DNA of 26,454 nt, taken from contig JBDRKQ010000103.1 in NCBI GenBank assembly GCA_043813895.1, positions 1-26,454 of the forward strand. Direction: 5' to 3'. Below the pieces are notes generated by a model. That model was not told the DNA's origin, did no database searches, and saw only the letters and a program-made list of their open reading frames with translations. Below are positions 1 through 7,348 of the stretch, piece by piece; the first letter of the stretch is position 1, and each line of letters begins with the position of its first letter. The translations under genes and the position numbers were made by a program. Source of the stretch: CAZTAR01 sp043813895 (GTDB lineage: Bacteria; Planctomycetota; Phycisphaerae; UBA1845; UTPLA1).

Positions 1-56
1 AAACAAGGAGACTGAGAAATGTCCGACAACACTGTCAGGACTGATGGAGCGACGAG

Positions 57-290
57 ATGCCCAGCCCTGTACGGTTTGCGTCTTTCAGAAAACTGCTCGA
101 GTCGCATGGGTGGGAACTGACTCGAATAGACGGTTCTCATCACATCTTCACAGAGCCAGGCGCCATGCCGATATCGGTGCCGGTGAAGCAAGGCAAGGTG
201 AAGGCGCGATATGTCGAAAACCTCCAAAAAGTCATCGAAGAAGCGAAAAGGCGTGATAAGTCCATCCGCCGGGACGACGAAGGCGAGTAG
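57..290 (+). CDS. hicA: HicA-family mRNA interferase toxin
   Basis: 77-residue basic protein with the HicA double-stranded-RNA-binding-like fold signature. An N-terminal helix (FRKLLESHGWEL, residues 10-21) is followed by the G-S-H-H-I-F motif at residues 26-31, whose first His (residue 28) is the expected catalytic residue, and then by ISVPVKQGKVKARYVENL, the usual beta-strand/helix end of the family. HicA toxins cleave mRNAs and are neutralised by HicB. The ATG at 57 is preceded by GGAG at 46-49 with a 7-nt spacer, which supports this start. Length is normal for the family, with a slightly long charged tail (about 12 residues). It overlaps hicB by 80 bp. Its promoter lies outside the window or in the first 50 bases. 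The family call is confident; toxicity is inferred. Confidence 0.87.
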   Translation: MPSPVRFASFRKLLESHGWELTRIDGSHHIFTEPGAMPISVPVKQGKVKARYVENLQKVIEEAKRRDKSIRRDDEGE

Positions 291-711
291 GGATGCGATC
301 GATCGCCCATTCGATCCGGACATCCTGGCTCGGGCGGAAGCCATTGCGTCGGGCTACCGCATTCTGCTCGATCGCGATGAAGACGGCTCGTGGATCGGGA
401 GTTCCGTCGAATTGCCGACCGTGTTCGGGGAGGGAGACACGCCCGATGCGTGCGTCGAATCCACCGTCGAAGCCTTGATCGGGGCTGTTGCCCACATGAT
501 CGAGCTTGGCCGGCACCCGCCAGAGTCATCGGCCCGAACCGAGCAAGTCAATGTCCGTCTCACGCCGGAGGAGAAGTTCGTGCTCGTCGGAGCGGCTCAG
601 CGTATCGGCTTCCAGGGAATGTCCGACTTCATTCGGGTGGCGGCGCTGGAGCGAGCCGGTCGTGTGCCGGTATTGGCGCAAGACGTTGGTAGGCATATCC
701 GGAAGGCTTGA
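211..711 (+). CDS. hicB: HicB-family antitoxin with C-terminal ribbon-helix-helix domain
   Basis: 166-residue partner of HicA. Residues about 47-105 form the partial RNase H-like HicB fold (YRILLDRDEDGSWIGSSVELP, then FGEGDTPDACVESTVEALIGAV). Residues about 112-150 (VNVRLTPEEKFVLVGAAQRI...MSDFIRVAALERA) look like a ribbon-helix-helix or MetJ/Arc-type DNA-binding segment, as in autoregulating HicB antitoxins. The protein should bind and block HicA and repress the hicAB promoter. The first 14 residues are unusually Lys/Ser-rich. The ATG at 211 lies inside hicA, giving an 80-bp overlap; an in-frame GTG at 253 is the only obvious alternative start. Family certain, exact N-terminus uncertain. Confidence 0.85.
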   Translation: MSKTSKKSSKKRKGVISPSAGTTKASRDAIDRPFDPDILARAEAIASGYRILLDRDEDGSWIGSSVELPTVFGEGDTPDACVESTVEALIGAVAHMIELGRHPPESSARTEQVNVRLTPEEKFVLVGAAQRIGFQGMSDFIRVAALERAGRVPVLAQDVGRHIRKA

Positions 712-820
712 CGCTGACCGGTGCCCCGTCATTCCAGCCGGGCGTTGCTCTTTCTTCGACTGTTCAACTGTGGCCGCTCACCTGGGTCGGAATGCAAACA
801 TCCTCCGCCCGCCGACGCTG

Positions 821-849
821 TTCACACTCAACCGAAAACAGTCTAGAAT
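821..849 (+). promoter_or_regulatory. Sigma-70-type promoter for ribE
   Basis: TTCACA at 821-826 and TAGAAT at 844-849 are separated by exactly 17 bp, each one mismatch from consensus. A start site near 856 would leave about 33 nt of leader before the ribE ATG. No Shine-Dalgarno sequence is visible before that ATG. The rest of 712-888 shows no gene and no FMN-riboswitch-like structure I could recognise. Predicted from sequence only. Confidence 0.5.
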
Positions 850-888
850 AAGCGTTGGTTTGCCGGTAATCCGATCAGGCCCACACGC

Positions 889-1548
889 ATGTTTAGCGGA
901 ATCATCGACGCCGTTGGGGAAATCCGTTCGTGCGATCGCACGGCGGGAGGGAGCTTGCTTGTCGTCCGCTCGCCGGGGTATTGGACGGAGATCAAGCCTG
1001 GGGCAAGCGTGGCCGTTGACGGCGCCTGTCTGACGCTAACCGACGCCGACGATCGCGACGGGCGTTTTGACGTCGTCGCTGAGACGTTGCGGCGCACGAC
1101 GTTGGGAGAGCTGCGGACCGGCGGCCGCGTCAACCTCCAGAAAGCCCTCCGCGCCGGTGACCCGATCGACGGCCATTTCGTGCAGGGGCACATCGACGCA
1201 ATCGCCGCCGTCATGGGTATTGATGAGGCCGGGGGCGAGTCGGTCTGGTGGTTCTCGGTGGATGCGGCGACACGACCGCTATTGGTTCCCAAGGGCTCCG
1301 TGGCAATCGACGGGATATCTCTCACCATTACCAAAGTACGCGACGATCGATTCGGCGTCGCCCTGATCCCGACGACGCTGGAGCAGACGACGTTAGGGCA
1401 GAAGAGGACCGGCTCACGCGTGAACATCGAAACAGACATCATCTCCCGAACGGTCATACAATACCTTGGCTTGCTGAGCGGTTCCGGCGGAGGACCGGGC
1501 CGGCCGGGCGGCATGATCGACTTGCTGAGGGAACACGGGTTCACGTAG
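889..1548 (+). CDS. ribE: Riboflavin synthase (alpha subunit)
   Basis: 219 residues. It catalyses dismutation of two 6,7-dimethyl-8-ribityllumazine molecules to riboflavin, the last step of riboflavin synthesis. The two lumazine-binding repeats are plain. Repeat 1 starts MFSGIIDAVGEI and carries VAVDGACLTL at 41-50. Repeat 2 starts at about residue 95 with GHFVQGHID and carries SVAIDGISLTI at 137-147, ending in PTTLEQTTLG. The N-terminal M-F-S/T-G-I-I is essential in the family and fixes the start at 889, although no Shine-Dalgarno precedes it. A Gly/Pro-rich linker near 199-208 precedes a short C-terminal helix. It stands alone: ribBA, ribD and ribH are not adjacent, and ribF lies 16 kb away. 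Length is normal. Confidence 0.95.
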   Translation: MFSGIIDAVGEIRSCDRTAGGSLLVVRSPGYWTEIKPGASVAVDGACLTLTDADDRDGRFDVVAETLRRTTLGELRTGGRVNLQKALRAGDPIDGHFVQGHIDAIAAVMGIDEAGGESVWWFSVDAATRPLLVPKGSVAIDGISLTITKVRDDRFGVALIPTTLEQTTLGQKRTGSRVNIETDIISRTVIQYLGLLSGSGGGPGRPGGMIDLLREHGFT

Positions 1549-1655
1549 TGTGGATTCGCGGCGGACCTTCGCGGTCGAGCCGCCGGAGGAACGCCGGCAT
1601 CGCGTGTCCCCGGCAGGGCCTCGATGCGCGTGAGCGACGGCGCTTGGAGAAGGAC

Positions 1656-2738
1656 GTGCGACCGGTGGAAGACAGTCCGCGTGATGTGCCCACGATCGGG
1701 ATCACCATGGGTGATCCGGCGGGGATCGGCGCTGAGGTCGCGATCAAGGCCCTGGCGGACCACTCTCTCCGCGAACGGGCGAACTTCATCGTGTACGGCC
1801 TGCACGAGCACATCGCGTGCGCCTCTGATCTCGCAGAGTTGTTGCCGTTCTGGAAGCGCATGCCACAAGTGGACGTCGCCGCGGGAAACGCCCCCCCCTC
1901 TCCGCCACAAGGCGTCGTCATCGCGGACTTCGACGATTGCCCGATCAACGGCCGCCTGTTGCGGAAACCCACGGCAGAGGCCGGCCGCGCATCGATGCGG
2001 TTTCTCGATGAGGCTATTACCGCCGCACAACAGCGCCGGATCGATGCGATCGTTACGGGTCCGATTGACAAGACCGCCTGGGGCATGGCGGGCTTTCGCT
2101 ACGCCGGACACACGGAGTTGTTAGCCGACCGTTGCAAGACCAGCCGGGTGACGATGATGTTCGCGGCCGGCCCGCTCCGCGTGGCTCTTGCCAGCATTCA
2201 CGTGGCGCTGTTCGACCTGCGACATGCCTTCACGATCGGGCTCGTCTTCCAACCGATCGATCTCTTGCACCAGGCGTTGCGAGATTGGTACGGCATATCG
2301 CGTCCCCGGATCGCGGTGGCAGGGCTAAACCCACATGCGGGAGAACACGGTCGGTTCGGTGATGAGGAGACCCGTGTGATTGAGCCGGCGATGGAAATGG
2401 CCCGCAACGCCCATATCGACGCGGTGGGGCCGTTCCCCGCCGACACGTTGTTCTGGCGAGCGGCACAGGGTGAGTTCGACGGTGTCGTCGCCATGTATCA
2501 CGACCAGGCCCTCATTCCGGTCAAACTGCTGGCGTTCGACCGTGCCGTCAACGTGACACTCGGACTGCCGATCATTCGCACGAGCGTGGATCACGGGACG
2601 GCCTACGACATCGTCGGCAAGAACGCGGCCGACCCGGGATCGATGAAGGCGGCCATCCGTCTGGCGATCGAGCTTGCCGAAGGGCGGCGGAAATCGGCAG
2701 CGCGCGTAGCGACCACACCGCCGGGACAGTTGACGTGA
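1656..2738 (+). CDS. pdxA: 4-hydroxythreonine-4-phosphate dehydrogenase
   Basis: About 360 residues. PdxA oxidises 4-phosphohydroxy-L-threonine with NAD(P) in the DXP-dependent pyridoxal phosphate pathway. Diagnostic segments, in order: GITMGDPAGIGAE near the N-terminus, TGPIDKTAW and GHTELLA in the middle, then the metal-ligand histidines in LASIHVALF, GLNPHAGEHG and MYHDQALIPVK, and DHGTAYDIVGKNAADPGSMKAA near the end. The open frame extends far upstream through ribE, but homologues begin just before GITMGDP. I place the start at GTG 1656, which has GGAGAAGG at 1646-1653 in front of it; GTG 1665, GTG 1686 and ATG 1707 are alternatives. A run of eight C at 1891-1898 lies in the gene. A 107-bp gap from ribE allows cotranscription. 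Function sure, start less so. Confidence 0.92.
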   Translation: MRPVEDSPRDVPTIGITMGDPAGIGAEVAIKALADHSLRERANFIVYGLHEHIACASDLAELLPFWKRMPQVDVAAGNAPPSPPQGVVIADFDDCPINGRLLRKPTAEAGRASMRFLDEAITAAQQRRIDAIVTGPIDKTAWGMAGFRYAGHTELLADRCKTSRVTMMFAAGPLRVALASIHVALFDLRHAFTIGLVFQPIDLLHQALRDWYGISRPRIAVAGLNPHAGEHGRFGDEETRVIEPAMEMARNAHIDAVGPFPADTLFWRAAQGEFDGVVAMYHDQALIPVKLLAFDRAVNVTLGLPIIRTSVDHGTAYDIVGKNAADPGSMKAAIRLAIELAEGRRKSAARVATTPPGQLT

Positions 2739-2809
2739 TTCAACTTGAGACAGACCGGCTCGCTGGGGCAGTCCGCGCGTTGTCGTGATGTGCTCGGGGG
2801 CGGGCAAGC

Positions 2810-4234
2810 TCAAGCTACGCCGCCGGCGGCAACCGGGCGAACGACCGTGATTCTGTTCTTGCCGCCCGCTTTGGCGAGGTAGAGCGCTTCGTCGGCCAGG
2901 TTCACCAGATCGACCGCGGTCTTGGGTTGGTCCTTCTCCCGGCTGGCCAGCCCGATGCTGAGCGTTACGATGTTGGCCTGGGGCATGTCGTTCACGAGGT
3001 CTGTGCGGAATTGTCTCAGCAGCCGCTCCGCCAAGGCGCGCGCGTCGACCGGGGACGTTTGAGGCAATAGTACGACGAACTCGTCACCGCCGTAGCGGAC
3101 GGCCACGTCGGATTCACGAATCGTCTTGACGATCGCGAGGGCGGCCATCTGGAGCAATTGATCGCCGGTATGATGTCCGAGCGAATCGTTCGCTTGCTTG
3201 AAGTTATCCAAATCCAACATCATACAGGTGAGGTCGGTCTGGTACCGGCGGGCTTCGGCGAAGAGTTGCGTCAGGAGATTGTTGAAGTGGCGGCGGTTAA
3301 AGAGGCCGGTCAGCGAATCACGGACCGCCATCTCCGACAGTTGCCGGTTGGCCTCCTCCAACTCTCGCGTCCGCTGCATTACGCGGTCCTCGAGTTCGGC
3401 GTTTAGTTTCACGAGCTTGCCGTGGGAGTTTGCCAACTCGTCGGCCATGGAGTTAAAGGACCTCGCCAGGTTGCCGATTTCGGTTCGCGATTTGAGTTCG
3501 ACTCGGGCGGTGAGGTCCCCGCGAGCGACCATCCCGGCTGCGTCGGCCAGACGGTTGATCGGCCCCACCACTTTCCGAATCACCTCGTATCCAAGCGGTA
3601 CCATGAGCAGCGTGATGCCGATGGCCAAACCGATGACCTTGCGCATCAGGTCCGCGAGGCTGGCTTCCGCGGCGGAGAGCCCGACTCCCAACCGTACGTA
3701 ACCGATCGTGGCGGGCGGCATGTCGAGCGATTCTCGAGCCGACTCGGAAGTGATCGGAAGCACGATGTCGATGTGCGAAACGCCTCCGGATGAGTTGAGC
3801 ATGGGTTGGTCGATCGGCTCGACCGACAGCCTGCTGCCGCCTTCGGCCAGCAGAAGCGGCATGATCCGGCCCTCGCCGCGTTGGTGTCCCGCCAGAATGT
3901 CTCCGACCTGGTCAGTGAAGACGACGTAGGCGAGATCGCCCTGCGGAACGACGGACTCGGCCAGTGCCAGGAGCGCGCGCTGATCGCGCTGCTCGACGGC
4001 CACCGCGCCTGCGGCAGCGAGCGAACTCGCCAGGTCCTTGGCGTGTCGCCGCGTTTGCGAGAATGCGATCTGCGAGGAAAGACGCAGGTAGGTGACACCC
4101 GTCAAACCGGTCGCCACCATGACGATGCACGTCAGGAGCAGTGTCGTGCGGAACTGCAATCCATGCGTTCCCCGATAGGACTGTCGGAGTACCGGCCTCA
4201 CCTGTTTCCCCCGGTCGTTGTCCGCGCTCTTCAC
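2810..4234 (-). CDS. Membrane-bound diguanylate cyclase (HAMP-GGDEF)
   Basis: About 474 residues, made to convert two GTP to cyclic di-GMP. From the proposed start the order is: basic cytoplasmic tail; transmembrane segment about 29-52 (TTLLLTCIVMVATGLTG); an extracytoplasmic sensor region of about 145 residues without recognisable motifs; a second transmembrane segment about 200-219; HAMP about 220-269; a heptad-like linker about 270-302; and a GGDEF domain to the end. The active-site motif is an intact GGDEF (382-386), preceded by R-E-S-D (373-376), a canonical RxxD inhibitory site five residues upstream, so product inhibition is expected. The open frame reaches ATG 4372, with another ATG at 4318. 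I prefer GTG 4234 because GGAAGG lies 6 nt upstream and it leaves a sensible tail before the membrane segment. It converges on pdxA; no EAL or receptor neighbour. Confidence 0.88.
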   Translation of the reverse strand: MKSADNDRGKQVRPVLRQSYRGTHGLQFRTTLLLTCIVMVATGLTGVTYLRLSSQIAFSQTRRHAKDLASSLAAAGAVAVEQRDQRALLALAESVVPQGDLAYVVFTDQVGDILAGHQRGEGRIMPLLLAEGGSRLSVEPIDQPMLNSSGGVSHIDIVLPITSESARESLDMPPATIGYVRLGVGLSAAEASLADLMRKVIGLAIGITLLMVPLGYEVIRKVVGPINRLADAAGMVARGDLTARVELKSRTEIGNLARSFNSMADELANSHGKLVKLNAELEDRVMQRTRELEEANRQLSEMAVRDSLTGLFNRRHFNNLLTQLFAEARRYQTDLTCMMLDLDNFKQANDSLGHHTGDQLLQMAALAIVKTIRESDVAVRYGGDEFVVLLPQTSPVDARALAERLLRQFRTDLVNDMPQANIVTLSIGLASREKDQPKTAVDLVNLADEALYLAKAGGKNRITVVRPVAAGGVA

Positions 4235-4514
4235 CCACCCCCTTCCCGGCCCATCCGCGGAGGTCGAGTGGCGCGTCTCTGCTATCTCAGTATCGACGCG
4301 CCGGTAAACCAGCTTCATCTGTAAGAAGCGAGCTTTTCGCCACCGAACCGGCCCCAAGCCCGCGCCGCCCATGAGCGAACATCCACGGCATTCTCCCGGC
4401 GTAGAGGATTCTCGGAATCACCTTGCGCGTGCCCACAGGTCCGAGTATCGCGGTTTGCACGCGTGAGGTTCTGACCGTTTGGGGGACCTCCTTTCCGGAA
4501 GGCCATTGGAGCTA

Positions 4515-4543
4515 TTGACGATCAGATTCAGAGGGCCTATACT
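4515..4543 (+). promoter_or_regulatory. Sigma-70-type promoter upstream of fusA
   Basis: TTGACG at 4515-4520, 17-bp spacer, TATACT at 4538-4543: one mismatch from consensus in each hexamer. It is among the best promoter matches I found in the window. Transcription would run rightward from about 4550 into the fusA leader. The preceding stretch 4235-4514 has no supported gene; it holds only the 5' side of the diguanylate cyclase region. Confidence 0.55.
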
Positions 4544-4933
4544 GGCGGATTCGGCATCGTTCGATGCGATGCGGGCCTCACGACCCCATAGCACGCGAAG
4601 AGTCCTTGCCAGAGATCACCTTGTGGTCGGTGGATTGCGACCCGTCGGGGTTGGCGAGATCAGTCCCGCTTCATCGCGATTGAGGGGCTTCCGCAACAAC
4701 AACCTCCCACGTAGCGCGTCGCGCCGACGTCTCTGATCGGCGGGCGCCCGATCTCGGGAGGCTTGCGGCTTCCGGATGCGGCCGTGGGAAACCTGGCGCG
4801 GCCATGAACCTTGTGCAGAGGCCGAGCCGATGCTGGGGAAAACTGTTGGTTGGTACGGTGGCGCAGCCAAGGCGCCGGAGCATTAAAGTTGTCAACATCG
4901 AAAGGCTGTAAACAGAAGGAAGCGTGTGACGCG
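4544..4933 (+). other. Long non-coding leader before fusA
   Basis: Nearly 390 bases between the promoter and the EF-G start carry no coding sequence I can support. Local hairpins are visible, for example GGCGC(N7)GCGCC ending near 4876, and a short palindrome GTTGTCAAC at 4888-4896. The Shine-Dalgarno-like AAGGA at 4916-4920 precedes the fusA ATG by 13 nt, which is long. I looked for RNase P, SRP and 6S-like signatures and saw none that held up. The stretch could be an ordinary leader, a regulatory leader or an unannotated small RNA. Confidence 0.4.
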
Positions 4934-7021
4934 ATGCCCGACTCTCCCTTAAGCCATTTGCGCAATGTCGGAATCTCCGCGCACATCGATTCGGGCAAGA
5001 CAACCTTGACCGAACGCATCCTGTACTACGCGGGCCGCATCCACAAGATCCAGGAGGTCCGGGGCGAAGGCGCCACTATGGACCATATGGAGCTTGAGAA
5101 GGAGCGAGGAATCACGATTACCTCGGCGGCGACACAGGTCACCTGGGATCATTCGCCGATCAACATCATCGATACGCCGGGCCACGTCGATTTCACCGTC
5201 GAAGTGGAACGGTCCCTCCGCATTCTCGACGGGGCCGTGATGGTCCTCTGCGGCGTCGCAGGCGTGCAGTCGCAGTCGATCACCGTGGATCGTCAAATGA
5301 AGCGATACGGCATTCCGCGCATCAGCTTTATCAACAAGCTAGATCGGCAGGGGGCGGATCCCGTCAACGTCATCAGGGGGCTCGAGGAGAAGTTGGGACT
5401 CACCACCATTCAGTTGCAGCTTCCGATCGGGCTCGGCGCCGACTTGAGCGGCATCATCGACCTTGTCCGTATGAGGGCGGCATACTTCGATGGCGAACAT
5501 GGCGAGAAGGTGCGGTGGGCGGACATTCCCGATGCGCTTCGGGAAGAAGCCAAGAATGCCCGAACGGGTATGCTCGATGCGCTCTCGTTCTATGACGATG
5601 AATTGCTGGAGATGATGCTGGAGGACAAGTCTGTCCCCGAGGAGCTAGTCCATACCATCATCCGCCGGGGCGCCCTCGCCAACGACTTCACGCCCGTCCT
5701 GATGGGGTCCGCCTACAAGAACAAGGGCGTGCAGCTTCTGCTCGATGCGATCATCCGCTATCTGCCGTCGCCGATTGACCGCGAGGTGTTCGCGCTGGAT
5801 CGGGACAACGAGGAAGCGGAGACTGTTCTCGATACATCCCCGGATGCGCCGCTTGTGGCACTGGCCTTCAAGCTCGTGGATGAGACCTTCGGCCAACTCA
5901 CCTACCTTCGACTCTATCAAGGCCGGCTAACCCGCGGAACGAAGTACGTCAATACCCGCACGGGCAAGGCACACCGATTCGGGCGGATTCTGCGGATGCA
6001 CGCCGATCAGCGTGAAGATGTGGATTCCGCCGTTGCTGGCGACATTGTGGCCGTGATCGGTCTCGACTGCGTATCCGGCGACACCTACTGCGGTGAGGCC
6101 GTCAACTACACGATGGAGTCCATGCACGTGATGGCTCCCGTCATATCGCTCGCCATCGCCACGGCCAGGACGACCGATCGCGACAAGCTGGCCAAGGCCC
6201 TGAACCGTTTCTCGAAAGAGGATCCGACATTCCACATGTCGAGCGATCCGGAGACCGGCGAGACGATCATCTCCGGAATGGGCGAGCTGCATCTCGACGT
6301 GTATTGCGAGCGCATCCGCCGGGAATACAAGTGTGAGTTGGAAGTCGGTGCGCCGCGGGTGAGCTATCGTGAAGCACCCTCACAGGCCGTCGAGTACAAT
6401 CACAAGCACCGGAAGCAGACCGGCGGTTCGGGACAGTACGCCCACGTCATCGGCAGGCTCGAACCGCTCCCGCAGGATTGTGAGCAACGCTACGAGTTCG
6501 AGAACAAGGTGGTCGGCGGCCGCATCCCGACCGAGTTCATCCCGTCGGTGGACAAGGGGTTTCAGTCGGTCATGGCGAAAGGGCCGCTCGCGGGCTACGA
6601 GATCATCGGCGTCAGGATGATTCTCGAGGACGGCACCAGCCACGCGGTGGACTCCTCCGACATGGCCTTCCAAATCTGCGCCCGCAGCGCGTTCAGGCAG
6701 GCGTTTCTGGCGAGCAGGCCCGTCCTGCTGGAGCCGATGATGAAGGTTCAGGTAGAGACGCCGTCCGAGTTTCAGGGCGCGATCATCGGCGATTTGTCGT
6801 CGCGGCGCGGTGTCGTAAGCGCCACCGAGATCGTTGGGCCTCTCACGACGGTCTCGGCCCATGTGCCGCTGGCACGGATGTTCGGCTATGCGACGGATGT
6901 CCGCTCCATGTCGCAGGGCAAGGCGACGTTCACGATGGAGTTTGACAGCTACCAACGCGTCCCCAAGAGCGTCCAGGAGGACATCATTCTGGCGGCCAGG
7001 GAGGCCGGCAAGAGCCGGTGA
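4934..7021 (+). CDS. fusA: Translation elongation factor G, EF-G1 (mitochondrial-like subfamily)
   Basis: 695 residues, full length. This GTPase drives ribosomal translocation. GTPase motifs: AHIDSGKTT (P-loop, 16-24), RGITITSAAT (switch I, 59-67), DTPGH (80-84), NKLD (134-137), followed by domains II-V; GGSGQYAHV marks domain IV. The P-loop reads D-S-G-K where common bacterial EF-G has D-A-G-K, and the stretches TLTERILYYAGRI, MELEKERGITI and LDGAVMVLCGVAGVQ resemble mitochondrial EF-G1 and the bacterial spdEFG1 group rather than ordinary EF-G. That assignment comes from memory of family sequences and needs a tree. The start is ATG 4934, matching family N-termini; the frame is open further upstream but not protein-like. 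No rpsL, rpsG or tuf neighbours, so it is outside a str operon. Confidence 0.95.
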   Translation: MPDSPLSHLRNVGISAHIDSGKTTLTERILYYAGRIHKIQEVRGEGATMDHMELEKERGITITSAATQVTWDHSPINIIDTPGHVDFTVEVERSLRILDGAVMVLCGVAGVQSQSITVDRQMKRYGIPRISFINKLDRQGADPVNVIRGLEEKLGLTTIQLQLPIGLGADLSGIIDLVRMRAAYFDGEHGEKVRWADIPDALREEAKNARTGMLDALSFYDDELLEMMLEDKSVPEELVHTIIRRGALANDFTPVLMGSAYKNKGVQLLLDAIIRYLPSPIDREVFALDRDNEEAETVLDTSPDAPLVALAFKLVDETFGQLTYLRLYQGRLTRGTKYVNTRTGKAHRFGRILRMHADQREDVDSAVAGDIVAVIGLDCVSGDTYCGEAVNYTMESMHVMAPVISLAIATARTTDRDKLAKALNRFSKEDPTFHMSSDPETGETIISGMGELHLDVYCERIRREYKCELEVGAPRVSYREAPSQAVEYNHKHRKQTGGSGQYAHVIGRLEPLPQDCEQRYEFENKVVGGRIPTEFIPSVDKGFQSVMAKGPLAGYEIIGVRMILEDGTSHAVDSSDMAFQICARSAFRQAFLASRPVLLEPMMKVQVETPSEFQGAIIGDLSSRRGVVSATEIVGPLTTVSAHVPLARMFGYATDVRSMSQGKATFTMEFDSYQRVPKSVQEDIILAAREAGKSR

Positions 7022-7090
7022 CAGGGTCGCGTGGACACGGGCGAATCGCCTGGGCCGCACCGGGTTCGGCCAGAACGCCAAAAGCCGCTC

Positions 7091-7192
7091 GTGCGAGAAT
7101 CCCATCTCGCACCTCCTTCCGCAGGATTCCTATCCTGCGAGGGTACGGGAAAGGCTTTCCGCCGGAGTCGGTGCGAGATAGGAATCTCGCAC
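7091..7192. repeat. Cluster of three hairpin (REP-like) units downstream of fusA
   Basis: Three palindromes sit in about 100 bp. GTGCGAGA (7091-7098) pairs with TCTCGCAC (7105-7112). GCAGGAT (7121-7127) pairs with ATCCTGC (7132-7138). GTGCGAGAT (7171-7179) pairs with ATCTCGCAC (7184-7192). The first and third units are near-identical 22-mers in opposite orientation (20 of 22 positions when one is inverted), and the middle unit shares the core GATTCCTATC with a different stem. A degenerate half-copy, GATTCTCGCACCAGC, lies at 7294-7308. Apart from these, 7022-7348 holds no gene. They could act as a terminator/mRNA-end structure for fusA or be REP-type mobile palindromes. Confidence 0.7.
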
Positions 7193-7348
7193 CAGCGGCA
7201 GTGGCTGGAATCCGGACTGTTGCCCCACGGCCAAGCTCCACTCGTTCCGAGTTATGCTTGACCGTGGCACCCTCGGCACGCTAAATGGATACGGATTCTC
7301 GCACCAGCCGCGCCACGAATGGCAACAGATTGAAAAGGGAATACCACC

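Noticed and set aside
712..888. FMN riboswitch before riboflavin synthase
   Set aside because: The conserved AGGGTGAAATTCCC-like core is absent and the predicted leader is only about 33 nt.
1248..1655. 136-codon N-terminal extension of the pdxA frame, overlapping ribE
   Set aside because: It is the wrong frame of ribE for most of its length, has Arg/Ser/Gly-rich shadow composition, and homologues begin near GITMGDP.
4544..4933. SRP RNA, RNase P RNA or 6S RNA in the fusA leader
   Set aside because: GCAGCCAAGG near 4862 recalls the SRP core, but the flanking GGAAG/AGCAG pairing and the rest of the conserved loop are missing; no RNase P or 6S hallmark sequences were seen.
4811..4933. 41-codon N-terminal extension of EF-G
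   Set aside because: Composition is not protein-like and all EF-G homologues begin a few residues before the NVGISAHIDSGKTT segment.
7091..7192. CRISPR array
   Set aside because: The repeats are palindromic units of different stem sequence, in opposite orientations and without regular spacers; no cas genes are nearby.
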